From Anaeroplasma sp902783745 (GTDB taxonomy: Bacteria; Bacillota_I; Bacilli_A; Acholeplasmatales; Anaeroplasmataceae): a stretch of 64,000 nucleotides of DNA. Under the pieces are notes generated by a model that had not been told where the DNA came from, ran no database searches, and saw only the letters and a program-made list of their open reading frames with translations. The stretch is taken from the NCBI GenBank assembly GCA_946617655.1, contig CAMOKL010000004.1:1-64000 (forward strand). Reading direction: 5' to 3'. Numbering within the stretch: the stretch's first letter is position 1; each line of letters opens with the position of its first letter. The translations under genes were made by a program, and so were the position numbers. This document shows, one piece after another, positions 53,322 through 61,828 of this stretch.

Positions 53322-54824
53322 TTAATTATTAGTATTTGTATCCTTAACTAATACGTCGTGAGCACCACCCTCAACGATAGATACACTTGATACTAATGTT
53401 AATTTAGCCTTTTGCTGTAATTCTAAGATTGAATTAGCACCACAGTTAGACATTGTATGCTTAATCTTTGATAATGTTAATGCAACGTTATCATGTAATG
53501 AACCAGCATATGGTACATAAGAATCTACACCTTCAACGAATGATAACTTCTTATCTCCGCCTAAGTCATATCTAGCCCAGTTACGAGCTCTTGCAGAACC
53601 TTCGCCCCAATATTCCTTCATATAAGTACCCTTAACTAATACTTTATTTGTAGGAGATTCATCAAATCTAGCGAAATATCTACCAAGCATACAGAAATCA
53701 GCACCCATAGCTAATGCTAATGTAACATGATAATCATATACGATACCACCATCTGAGCAAATAGGAATATAGATACCCTTTTCTTTATAATATTCATCAC
53801 GTGCCTTTGCAACATCAATAACTGCAGTTGCTTGTCCACGTCCAATACCCTTAGTTTCACGAGTGATACAAATAGAACCACCACCAATACCAATCTTAAT
53901 AAAGTCAGCACCAGCATCTGCTAAGAAACGGAAGCCTTCACCATCAACGACATTACCAGCTCCAACCTTAACAGTATCTCCATACTTATTTCTGATCCAC
54001 TTAATAGCATCTGCTTGCCAGCAAGAATAACCTTCACTTGAATCAATACATAATACATCAGCACCAGCTTCAACTAATGCAGGAACTCTTTCTGCATAAT
54101 CTCTTGAGTTAATACCAGCACCAACGATATATCTCTTATGAGAATCTAATAATTCATTTGGATTTTCCTTATGTTGAGAATAATCCTTTCTAAATACGAA
54201 TGCAACAAGCTTACCATCCTTATCAACTATAGGTAAGTTATTAAGCTTATGATCCCAAATAATATCATTTGCAACCTTTAAAGATGTTCCTTCAGGTGCA
54301 GTAACCATCTTATCTAATGGTGTCATGAATGTATTAACCTTTGTATCTAATGACATTCTAGATACTCTATAGTCTCTAGATGAAATAATACCAACAAGCT
54401 TACCATTAGCAGTACCATCTGATGTAACTGCGCAAGTAGAATGTCCTGTCTTTTCTTTTAAGTCTAATACATCCTTTAATGTAGAATCTGGTGATAAGTT
54501 AGAATCAGATACAACAAATCCTGCCTTATAATTCTTAACTCTTCTAACCATTTGAGCTTCATCCTCAATAGATTGAGAACCATAAATAAATGAAACTCCA
54601 CCTTCTTTTGCTAAAGCAATTGCTAATGTATCATTAGATACAGACTGCATAATTGCTGAAACAAGTGGAATGTTCATAGTAATTGCAGCTTCTTCACCTT
54701 TCTTATATTTAACAAGTGGTGTCTTTAAGCTTACATTTGCAGGAATATTATTTGGACCTGTGTATCCTGGTACTAATAAATATTCACTAAATGTATGCGA
54801 TGGTTCATCATAAAAATATGCCAT
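53322..54824 (-). CDS. guaB: IMP dehydrogenase
   Basis: Oxidises IMP to XMP in GTP synthesis. The TIM barrel holds the catalytic Cys 319 in GIGGGSICITRETKGIGRGQ, followed by a flap region. Two CBS domains (about 110-225) lie after SAIMQSVS; this is the eukaryote-like numbering class of about 500 aa. It is monocistronic, with guaA not adjacent. Confidence 0.95.
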   Translation of the reverse strand: MAYFYDEPSHTFSEYLLVPGYTGPNNIPANVSLKTPLVKYKKGEEAAITMNIPLVSAIMQSVSNDTLAIALAKEGGVSFIYGSQSIEDEAQMVRRVKNYKAGFVVSDSNLSPDSTLKDVLDLKEKTGHSTCAVTSDGTANGKLVGIISSRDYRVSRMSLDTKVNTFMTPLDKMVTAPEGTSLKVANDIIWDHKLNNLPIVDKDGKLVAFVFRKDYSQHKENPNELLDSHKRYIVGAGINSRDYAERVPALVEAGADVLCIDSSEGYSCWQADAIKWIRNKYGDTVKVGAGNVVDGEGFRFLADAGADFIKIGIGGGSICITRETKGIGRGQATAVIDVAKARDEYYKEKGIYIPICSDGGIVYDYHVTLALAMGADFCMLGRYFARFDESPTNKVLVKGTYMKEYWGEGSARARNWARYDLGGDKKLSFVEGVDSYVPYAGSLHDNVALTLSKIKHTMSNCGANSILELQQKAKLTLVSSVSIVEGGAHDVLVKDTNTNN

Positions 54825-54861
54825 ATAATCCTCCGTAAAATAAATATTTTTGATTTTACTT

Positions 54862-54904
54862 ATTTTAACACTTTAACACAACAATTTCAATAGAATTAAA
54901 GTGT
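54862..54904 (-). promoter_or_regulatory. Promoter of guaB with a flanking inverted repeat
   Basis: TTGAAA (54885-54890) and TAAAAT (54862-54867) are 17 bases apart on the minus strand. A perfect inverted repeat ACACTTTAA (54868-54876) / TTAAAGTGT (54896-54904) brackets the -35 and may be an operator. Confidence 0.6.
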
Positions 54905-54945
54905 GTTTTTCATAAAATGTTTTCATATTTTTTCATTAAGTAACC

Positions 54946-54974
54946 TTGAATAAAAAAATCAAATAATATATCAT
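54946..54974 (+). promoter_or_regulatory. Promoter of the NifX-like gene
   Basis: TTGAAT (54946-54951) and TATCAT (54969-54974) are 17 bases apart, ending about 18 bases before the start codon. Confidence 0.5.
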
Positions 54975-54992
54975 TAATTTGAGGTGATTAAA

Positions 54993-55331
54993 TTGACTTT
55001 AGCAGTATGCTATAACAATGGTTTAGTATTCCAACATTATGGAAAAACAAGATTATTTAAATTATATAATATTGAAGATGGTAAAATAATATCTACTTCT
55101 TTCTTAGATGCAGGAGATTACTCTCATGAAAGTCTTGCAACATTACTTAAGAATAATAATGTTTCAAAATTAATATGTGGTAATTTAGGAGATCATGCAG
55201 TAAAGACATTAAGTGATGCAAATATAGAGATACTTAATGGTAATAAAGGTTCTGTAGAAGATAGAGTAAAAGATTTCTTAGATGGCAAATTAAAATTTGA
55301 TCCTAAATTTACACATAAATGTAATCACTAA
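54993..55331 (+). CDS. NifB/NifX-type (dinitrogenase iron-molybdenum cofactor domain) small protein
   Basis: A 112-residue RNase H-like fold with the family pattern HYGKTRLFKLYNIEDGKI, CGNLGDHAVKTL and a Cys/His C-terminus (THKCNH). Proteins of this type outside nitrogen fixation are small and uncharacterised, perhaps iron-sulfur related. GAGG lies eight bases before the TTG at 54993; the GTG at 54984 is inside GAGGTGA. It is one of the few plus-strand genes. Confidence 0.75.
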   Translation: MTLAVCYNNGLVFQHYGKTRLFKLYNIEDGKIISTSFLDAGDYSHESLATLLKNNNVSKLICGNLGDHAVKTLSDANIEILNGNKGSVEDRVKDFLDGKLKFDPKFTHKCNH

Positions 55332-55332
55332 C

Positions 55333-55388
55333 AAAAAAGCCTTTAACTATTTTTGAGTATAACTCATTAATAATTAAATGGCTTTTTT
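55333..55388 (+). terminator. Terminator of the NifX-like gene
   Basis: AAAAAAGCC pairs with GGCTTTTTT, with an inner TTTAA/TTAAA extension, and ends in six T. Confidence 0.7.
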
Positions 55389-55466
55389 ATTAAGAAAATA
55401 TGATATGATATATCCAAAGTAGACAATAAAATAAAAAATGGTACTAAGATAATTTCATAAGATTTA

Positions 55467-56066
55467 TTATTTATGAGATGCTTCCCATTCATCACATTTT
55501 TGTTGCAATAATAAATAATCTAACCAATATTTAGAATAATTAATTTCATTTTCAGTTAATCCTTTTATTTGATTAGATAATACTTTAATTTTTGTATCAT
55601 ATAAATATGAGCATCTATTCATTATAGATTGTGTATTTTTCAATTTGTTACACCAATTCATTAAATCTGTAAAGTCACGCTTAACTTTTGGATTTGGTTC
55701 AGTATTAATATCATAGTTAATTATCGCACATGATGGAACTGGTATCATATAAGCAGCCTTTAAAATAGATGTTAATTTTTCATTACCTGAAGAGTCAGTT
55801 TCAATAAATTCAACATCAAACTTAGAACGTTTTATCTTTTTAATGCCATTAGAATCAGAATATGATTTTCCTTTTTTTAGCATTTCTTTGCTTCCCTTAT
55901 GGATAGGAACATAATAATTATAATTATTAACAGTGATACAAACGCCAATATATTTTCTACCACCATTTGTACTAAGAGCAATTTTGGAATCCATAACATT
56001 TTTTAATCTAGAATCTTGTTTTAAAAATTCAATATAATTTGGGTCAACATTAATTAAAGATAGCAT
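55467..56066 (-). CDS. toxN: ToxN/AbiQ-family endoribonuclease, type III toxin
   Basis: The 199-residue protein has the ToxN layout: NVDPNYIEFLKQDSRLKNV at the start, then RKYIGVCITVNNYNYYVPIH and AAYMIPVPSCAIINYD, then a helical C-terminus. ToxN cuts mRNA and its own antitoxin RNA and is held inactive by ToxI pseudoknots. Three 38-bp repeats and a hairpin terminator lie directly upstream, so the locus is complete. It is intact. Type III systems give phage abortive infection and plasmid stability. Confidence 0.88.
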   Translation of the reverse strand: MLSLINVDPNYIEFLKQDSRLKNVMDSKIALSTNGGRKYIGVCITVNNYNYYVPIHKGSKEMLKKGKSYSDSNGIKKIKRSKFDVEFIETDSSGNEKLTSILKAAYMIPVPSCAIINYDINTEPNPKVKRDFTDLMNWCNKLKNTQSIMNRCSYLYDTKIKVLSNQIKGLTENEINYSKYWLDYLLLQQKCDEWEASHK

Positions 56067-56080
56067 TGGTACTTCTTTAT

Positions 56081-56113
56081 AAAGTATTTAAGGTCAGGCA
56101 TAAGCCCGACCTT
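56081..56113 (-). terminator. Terminator between toxI and toxN
   Basis: AAGGTCGGGC/GCCTGACCTT with one wobble and a TTAT loop, followed by a weak TAAATACTTT tract. Leaky termination sets a high antitoxin-to-toxin ratio in type III systems. Confidence 0.75.
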
Positions 56114-56252
56114 TCCTCACACTTATGGTAGTGAATCACCGTTTGTATGTAACCTCACACTTATGGTAGTGAATCACCGTTTGTATGTAACCTCACACTT
56201 ATGGTAGTGAATCACCGTTTGTATTACTTCTTACGAAGATACTTCTATCTTC
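56085..56252 (-). ncRNA. toxI: ToxI antitoxin RNA of the type III system
   Basis: The transcript from the promoter at 56259-56287 contains 2.9 tandem 38-nt repeats and ends at a weak terminator before toxN. Each unit can form a hairpin CACT/AGTG whose loop ACC can pair with an upstream GGT, a small pseudoknot as in known ToxI RNAs. Repeat length and number are close to those of the AbiQ antitoxin. Processing by ToxN would release one unit per repeat. Confidence 0.85.
56115..56224 (-). repeat. Three tandem 38-bp ToxI repeats
   Basis: Units begin at 56115, 56153 and 56191 with exact 38-base spacing and no substitution; the last is 34 bases. No spacers are present, which rules out CRISPR. Confidence 0.95.
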
Positions 56253-56258
56253 ACCTAT

Positions 56259-56287
56259 AATATAGCAAAAATCACAAAAAATGTAAA
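56259..56287 (-). promoter_or_regulatory. Promoter of the toxIN locus
   Basis: TTTACA (56282-56287) and TATATT (56259-56264) are 17 bases apart on the minus strand. It is nearly the same as the promoter of the structured RNA at 39015-39043. Confidence 0.8.
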
Positions 56288-56299
56288 GTATTTCTTTAA

Positions 56300-56827
56300 C
56301 TATTCACTGGTTTTATCTGATAGCATTATATCTAATACTTCTATTTCTTTGGATTCTTTTCCTATCATTTTATTCTTAGGAATATTCATTATTATTCCAA
56401 ACCATTTATTTGTGTTTGGATTTCTAAATACTCCAAAGCCTGGATCTGTATTCCATAGATATTCAGGATATACATTATATTTTTCTTTTATTATATTAGA
56501 TAATCTATTTGATTGAGGATAGATAAAATCTTCTTTGTAAAAACAATTATTCCTTATATCAATTAATATTTGTTCACATTCTTTTTTTAATTCACTTATG
56601 AATGTACCTTCTGACATGATATTTATTTGATCATATTCATCATTAAAGTCTTTATCTATTAGCTTTCCTTCTATTATTTTATTCGTTATTGTTATTTGTA
56701 ATTCAAAGGAATTATTATAAATAGATTTATTATATGAATAAATATTATTATTTAATATGAATCCATATTTTATTAATGTTTCTTCTTTTAATGTATATTT
56801 TTTAAATATTTCATTAATTAGCCTCAA
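56300..56827 (-). CDS. MmcQ/YjbR-family protein, C-terminally truncated
   Basis: The N-terminal half (IKYGFILNNNIYSYNKSIYN) and an MmcQ/YjbR domain (YPEYLWNTDPGFGVFRNPNT then KWFGIIMNIPKNK) are present. Family members continue some 45 residues with a conserved YHMNKKHW-type motif, which is missing. The frame stops 12 bases before the toxIN promoter, so acquisition of toxIN probably removed the 3' end. Its start is a TTG with AGAGGAAG ten bases upstream. Function of the family is unknown. Confidence 0.7.
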   Translation of the reverse strand: MRLINEIFKKYTLKEETLIKYGFILNNNIYSYNKSIYNNSFELQITITNKIIEGKLIDKDFNDEYDQINIMSEGTFISELKKECEQILIDIRNNCFYKEDFIYPQSNRLSNIIKEKYNVYPEYLWNTDPGFGVFRNPNTNKWFGIIMNIPKNKMIGKESKEIEVLDIMLSDKTSE

Positions 56828-56868
56828 TTTATATCTACTTCCTCTATTATATAATGTTAATTATCAAT

Positions 56869-57915
56869 TTATTTTAATCTTGCGTATTTATTATCTTTTC
56901 CATTACCTTCACGTTTTATTTCTCCAAGTTCTACTAATTTTCTTAATGAACCTTCTATAGAACTAATGCTAAGTGATGGACATAATTCTCTTATATCTTG
57001 CTTTGTAAACCAACCAATTTTCTCGTTGATTGCTTTTCTTACCATATCGATAGCTGGTAATTTCTTTTCTACAATTTTAAATCTATCTTCAAAATCTTTA
57101 TAAGCTGCAAGTATTGTACTTAATAAATATTTAATAAATGGTACTGGATCATCATTACCTTCAATCCATCCATGTTGTGATGCTCCAAGTGCATCATAAT
57201 ATAAATCTTTATGTTTTGCTATCTTAGCTTCAAGTGATATATATTTACCAACATAAAAACCATTTCTATATAATAATAATGTTGTTAATAATCTAGACAT
57301 TCTTCCATTTCCATCATTAAATGGATGAATGCATAAGAAATCATGAATAAATACAGGAATTGCTATCAATGGTTCTAATTCATTATTACCTATTACTCTA
57401 TTATATTCTTCACATATCCTATCTAATGCTTCTGGCGTATCAAATGGATCAAGAGGTGTAAATAATACTTCTACCTTACCATCGGGATATGTTGCTGATA
57501 TATAATTTTGAACATTTTTTGTTCTTCCTGCCATAGGATTATTTAAATGATTATACATAATTTTATGAAGCTGTAATATAAAGTTTTGTGTTAATGGAAT
57601 TGCATCAAAGCTTTCATGTATTATATTTAATACATCACGATATCCTGCTATTTCTTCTTCAGCTCTGTTTTTAGGTGTTGTTTTTTCTTCTACTAATTGC
57701 TTAATTCTTGAATTTGTTGTTACAATACCTTCAATAGCATTTGATGCTTCTGTACTTTGAATCTTAGCTATTTCAACTAGTTTTTCTAATTCTTCTGGTC
57801 TTTGCTTTAAATATAGTTCTTGTTTTCCTGCTTCTTTATATATAGCTGCTATATATCCTAAGATTTCAGAATCCCATGTTCTTTTACTTATATCAGAATA
57901 ATTGAATTTTCTCAT
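56869..57915 (-). CDS. Fic-domain protein with N-terminal inhibitory helix
   Basis: Fic enzymes usually transfer AMP to target proteins. The catalytic motif HPFNDGNGR is complete at 197-205. The inhibitory motif SNAIEG at 58-63 makes it a self-restrained class II Fic. A winged-helix C-terminus (about 290-348, IREL then SLRKLVELGEIKREG) suggests DNA binding. AAGGTG precedes the ATG. It is 348 aa and intact. Confidence 0.92.
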   Translation of the reverse strand: MRKFNYSDISKRTWDSEILGYIAAIYKEAGKQELYLKQRPEELEKLVEIAKIQSTEASNAIEGIVTTNSRIKQLVEEKTTPKNRAEEEIAGYRDVLNIIHESFDAIPLTQNFILQLHKIMYNHLNNPMAGRTKNVQNYISATYPDGKVEVLFTPLDPFDTPEALDRICEEYNRVIGNNELEPLIAIPVFIHDFLCIHPFNDGNGRMSRLLTTLLLYRNGFYVGKYISLEAKIAKHKDLYYDALGASQHGWIEGNDDPVPFIKYLLSTILAAYKDFEDRFKIVEKKLPAIDMVRKAINEKIGWFTKQDIRELCPSLSISSIEGSLRKLVELGEIKREGNGKDNKYARLK

Positions 57916-58078
57916 TATTTCACCTTATTTCTTATATTTTCCCTTAAATAATACCGTATTTTAAGGTTAAATTCAATAATTAAGGGGATTTTATTCATTT
58001 AATAATAGTTTCTTATTAATAAATAAAAACAATTATAAAATAAACTAGTAGACTTCTCCTTTAAAAAATAAGAATTAC

Positions 58079-58382
58079 AGTGACACAAAAGTCACAGATA
58101 ATGTCACAGAAATCACAAAGCTTCAAACGAACATTATTTCAATATTAAAGGTAAATGACAAGGTAAACGACAAGGTAAATGACTAGGTAAAACCAAGTGA
58201 TAATGCAACCAAAAGAATTGAACTTATCTTAAAGACCCTAAAATTACTCGTATAAAAATAGCTGAGGCAATAAGTAAATCTGAAGCTACAGTTAATAGAA
58301 CAATAGAGAACTAAAAGATAATAATTTGTTAGATGAAAAGGAATCATAAAATGGTTCTTGGGTAATTAAAGTCAAGAAGTAA
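58079..58382 (+). pseudogene. Decayed C-terminus of an AlbA/Schlafen-type ATP-binding regulator
   Basis: Plus-strand fragments in shifting frames read VTEITKLQTNIISILK, then KVNDKVNDKVND from 12-bp repeats near 58150-58190, a stop, KDPKITRIKIAEAISKSEAT with VNRTIE, another stop, and NGSWVIKVKK. KVND tandem repeats followed by a winged helix are the usual end of AlbA_2-domain ATP-binding proteins. At least two stops and one frameshift make it non-functional; the 5' part is gone. Confidence 0.6.
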
Positions 58383-58413
58383 AAAGCCGATTGCATATTT
58401 ACAATCGGTTTTT
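58382..58413. terminator. Bidirectional terminator after the signal peptidase gene
   Basis: A 12-bp stem (58382-58393 with 58402-58413, one wobble) has A on one arm and T on the other, directly after the signal peptidase stop. Confidence 0.85.
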
Positions 58414-58417
58414 GTTA

Positions 58418-59266
58418 TTATTTCTTATCAATTTCATCAGTCGATATATGAACTTCAGGTTTTTGATTTGTCTCTACTTTTTCAATAGTATCATTTAGAT
58501 TTGGATTTTCTTTTCTTAATTCCTCAAGCATTTCTTTTCTCAAATCTTCACGCATCTTATTTAAGTCTTTTTCTTTTAATTCATTTTCTTTTTTCATCTT
58601 TTCAGTCTTTTGTTTTATGAATACATTCCATACTTGAAGACCAATCATTAAAACGAAAATAATTATTAAAATAAAGAATATAAGATTTTTATTAATGCCA
58701 CCTGATAAAAAGCTCATAATACCTACCACCATTATAAATTTACCATAAAACATATCACCTGTTATAGGTTCACTATCTAGTGATATATTATTATCTCCTA
58801 ATGTGATTAAATAATTTTGACATTCAGGAGTAGTTTTAACTGAATAATAATAATTTATTTCATCAATCATATCATCATAAGATAGACCTGTAACTGATGG
58901 ATCATAAGATATTTTATCTTTTAATTCACCATTAGATACCTTACCTACTACTCTATGAATAATAAATTTTTCATTAGATTCTGAATAATATATTATTATA
59001 TCTCCTACTTTAGCATCATCATATTTAGCACCATGATATAGTACATAATCACCTGGGTCTATAGTAGGTTTCATAGATTCAGTTGGTACATATGATATAG
59101 ATAGATTAAATATGCTTGGTGGTTGATTATTTACATTACCAATTATTACTTTAATGGTAATGTAAATACAAAGGACTAACATTAATATACCAAGAATTGT
59201 ACCTATAATCATAGATTTAGAATTCTTTTTTCCTTTAACTTTGTTGTCCTTAATTTCATTGTTCAT
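58418..59266 (-). CDS. SipW-type (S26B) signal peptidase
   Basis: A membrane-bound signal peptidase with TM helices at about 18-42 and 192-214. The nucleophile Ser 64 is in YVPTESMKPTI and His 104 in IIHRVVG, as in the ER/archaeal-like S26B class that uses Ser-His rather than Ser-Lys. GDNN follows near 155. The C-terminal 65 residues are a charged coiled coil. In Bacillus SipW processes TasA-type matrix proteins. It is downstream of the DUF2357/AAA+ genes by 32 bases, so it may belong to that operon. Confidence 0.88.
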   Translation of the reverse strand: MNNEIKDNKVKGKKNSKSMIIGTILGILMLVLCIYITIKVIIGNVNNQPPSIFNLSISYVPTESMKPTIDPGDYVLYHGAKYDDAKVGDIIIYYSESNEKFIIHRVVGKVSNGELKDKISYDPSVTGLSYDDMIDEINYYYSVKTTPECQNYLITLGDNNISLDSEPITGDMFYGKFIMVVGIMSFLSGGINKNLIFFILIIIFVLMIGLQVWNVFIKQKTEKMKKENELKEKDLNKMREDLRKEMLEELRKENPNLNDTIEKVETNQKPEVHISTDEIDKK

Positions 59267-59298
59267 AAAATCAACACCTTTAAAGTTCTAAATACAAA

Positions 59299-61779
59299 TT
59301 ATTGCTTCTTCTTAATAGAAATTGTAGGCTTCTTCTTTGGTTTATCAGAAATATCTTCAGCATTTGAAGATTCTTCTTCATCAAATAATCCATTTTCAGC
59401 CATTAGCTTATCTAATTCGTCATCACTTAAATCATCGATATCTGTATCTGAGATATTATCATGCTTATTAGACATAGCATCATCTATTGCTTTAGATTGT
59501 GCCTGTTGTTCTTCTTCAGGAGTCATTTCCTTTGGAGCCTCTTCTGATTTAGGTTCTTCTTTAGATTCTGGTGTAGGAGTATCTTCTACTTTCTTTTTAC
59601 CGAAGTTAGGGTTACCCTTCTTCTTTTCAGGCTTCTTTAATACAACATTAGATTTCTTTGGCTTATCTTCAACTAGAGGTTCAGTATTAACTTCTTCAGG
59701 CTGTGCATCTTCTATAGGAGCTTCTTTTGTATCATTTGTTGTACTTTCAACTACATCAGCTGATGCCATATCACCTTCGAAGTTTTGGTTCATTAATGCT
59801 TCAAGCTCTTCATCAGTCATTTCATCTAAATCCTTAGATGTATCTACTTTAGCCTTAGCTTTCTTCTTTGGCTGTGCTTTCTTTGGCTTTTCTTCTGACT
59901 TATCATCAGATGCCTTATCTTCTGCCTTCTTCTTAGCTACAACTTTCTTCTTTGGCTTTTCTTCTACTTCAGGTTCAGCTTGAGCTTGTACTTCAGGAGC
60001 CTGGTTTTCCATATCATTTTGTTTCATTAATGCTTCTAGTTCTTCATCAGATAAATCATCATATTCATCCTTACGTCTTACTGGAGCATTATCTTGGTTA
60101 GCAGCTTCAATTTGAGCTTGTTCAGCCTTTATAGCATCTTCACGTAATTTCTTTAAATATTCACGATTAGATTCCATTAATGGCTTCATAATATCAATTT
60201 CAGCCTGCTTTTCAGGTGAAATAGAAGTTCTAGCATATTCTTGTTCGATACGCTCGCGTTCTAATTCCTTCTGACGTGCTAACGCAGCCTCTTCTAGACG
60301 ACGCTTACGAGCTTCTCTCTTACGTTCACGTTCAAGTTCTGCAAGTCTCTTAGCTTCCATTCTTTGACGCTCACGTTCAAGTCTTTCTTGATCCTTCTGT
60401 TCTTTAACCTTAATCTTTTCTTGTAATTTCTCGATAATTCTATCGATATTCTTTTCTTCCTTACCCATTCTGGCAATGTTCATTTGCTTTGCCTGACGGA
60501 CAATCTTAAAAACCATTAGTCTACGACGTGCGTATTCTAACTGTTCATATAAATCTTTTGATTCTAATTCTTCATCTGTTACACCAAATGCCTTTGGATA
60601 GATTTGGTCTAACATATCAAGCATTTGACGATAAACAACACGTACAGATTCATTATACTTAGTACCAGTACGCTGAATTGCGTCTAGTGATTGTTCGAAA
60701 TACTCACTTGTTTGAGAAAGTAGTAATTCGTTCATTGTATAATCTTCTAGTGTCTTATTATCTGCTTCTAAGTTCATTTCAAGCTCTAAATCTTGATTTT
60801 CTTCAGGCTTTGGAGCTTTTACCTGTGGTAACTTCTTAGTAGCATAAATACCATCAATATTTCTATTTTTGATGAATGCAGTTAAGGCTAAAGCCATAAC
60901 CTCATTAACATCCTTATTGAAAATCTGAGTGAATTTGTAATTCTTTTCTTTTACATCAACGTTAGTTGCAATACCATCAACACGGTCAAGATATAACCAT
61001 AGACCATAACAAAGCTTGAAATCTGGGTTATGGATAATGATATTAGTCTTCATAATTGGAGGTAATACATCCTTAGCCTTAGCAAGAGCTCTCATGAATT
61101 CAGAATTCTTTAAGCCTTGGATATTTTGTCTTACCTGTAATAATCTTTGGTATTGTTCTTTTGTTGTCTCAACATCAGCAGTTAAGTCATTCTTAATTGC
61201 AACACCTAAATCAATAGTAACTTCTTGTCCTGATAACATGAATACGTTAGTTACTTGCATCTTTTCTGTTTCAAAAGATTCAAGTGAAACCTTCATTACT
61301 TCATATCTTCTTTCCAAGAATAATTCAATTCTTTTAACTAATGATTTAATGAATCTGTTTTCATAAATTGCTAATTCTTCTTCAGCGAATGTAGTTAATA
61401 CCTTAGATGGAATAACATCACCATTCTTAGCAATTTCTTTTATTAATTCAGTATGTGAAGCTAAATGTCTTACAGTATCAGAATTAACTTTACGAGCTTT
61501 TTCTACCGCAACTACATCATTTTCATATCTAATTGACTTCTTAGGATCACGCATGATTTTAAGAAGAGCTGGATATACTGATTCAATAGTATCAAGGAAG
61601 CTCATGTCAAAGTTTCTTATTTCTGATTGTGACTTATTAAATATTGTTTTTTGGCCTGCCTTAACTCTTTGGTAAATATAGTTACCATAAGGGTCTGCTG
61701 TAGTTTCGTTTTCGATTTCAGCATATATTTTGGCATAATAATTTGTTAAATCGTCATTAGTATAATTAGATTTTGCCAT
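59299..61779 (-). CDS. DUF2357-type protein with coiled coil and acidic tail, partner of a McrB-like ATPase
   Basis: The first half resembles DUF2357 proteins (VVAVEKARKVNSDTVRHLAS, FAEEELAIYENRFIKSLVKR), which accompany McrB-type ATPases. A long basic coiled coil follows at about 455-530. The last 270 residues are Lys/Glu/Ala/Pro-rich and contain three copies of a short motif, DLSDEELEALMKQN, EMTDEELEALMNQN and DLSDDELDKLMAEN. No McrC-type nuclease motif is visible. It follows the AAA+ gene by 49 bases. A structural rather than nuclease role is likely. Confidence 0.7.
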   Translation of the reverse strand: MAKSNYTNDDLTNYYAKIYAEIENETTADPYGNYIYQRVKAGQKTIFNKSQSEIRNFDMSFLDTIESVYPALLKIMRDPKKSIRYENDVVAVEKARKVNSDTVRHLASHTELIKEIAKNGDVIPSKVLTTFAEEELAIYENRFIKSLVKRIELFLERRYEVMKVSLESFETEKMQVTNVFMLSGQEVTIDLGVAIKNDLTADVETTKEQYQRLLQVRQNIQGLKNSEFMRALAKAKDVLPPIMKTNIIIHNPDFKLCYGLWLYLDRVDGIATNVDVKEKNYKFTQIFNKDVNEVMALALTAFIKNRNIDGIYATKKLPQVKAPKPEENQDLELEMNLEADNKTLEDYTMNELLLSQTSEYFEQSLDAIQRTGTKYNESVRVVYRQMLDMLDQIYPKAFGVTDEELESKDLYEQLEYARRRLMVFKIVRQAKQMNIARMGKEEKNIDRIIEKLQEKIKVKEQKDQERLERERQRMEAKRLAELERERKREARKRRLEEAALARQKELERERIEQEYARTSISPEKQAEIDIMKPLMESNREYLKKLREDAIKAEQAQIEAANQDNAPVRRKDEYDDLSDEELEALMKQNDMENQAPEVQAQAEPEVEEKPKKKVVAKKKAEDKASDDKSEEKPKKAQPKKKAKAKVDTSKDLDEMTDEELEALMNQNFEGDMASADVVESTTNDTKEAPIEDAQPEEVNTEPLVEDKPKKSNVVLKKPEKKKGNPNFGKKKVEDTPTPESKEEPKSEEAPKEMTPEEEQQAQSKAIDDAMSNKHDNISDTDIDDLSDDELDKLMAENGLFDEEESSNAEDISDKPKKKPTISIKKKQ

Positions 61780-61828
61780 GAAACCACCCCAATTAGTAAT
61801 GATTTTATAGTATTAAAGGCTACTATAA

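Noticed and set aside
56115..56224. Short regularly spaced repeats as a CRISPR array
   Set aside because: The repeats are contiguous with no spacers, and they precede a ToxN gene; they are ToxI repeats.
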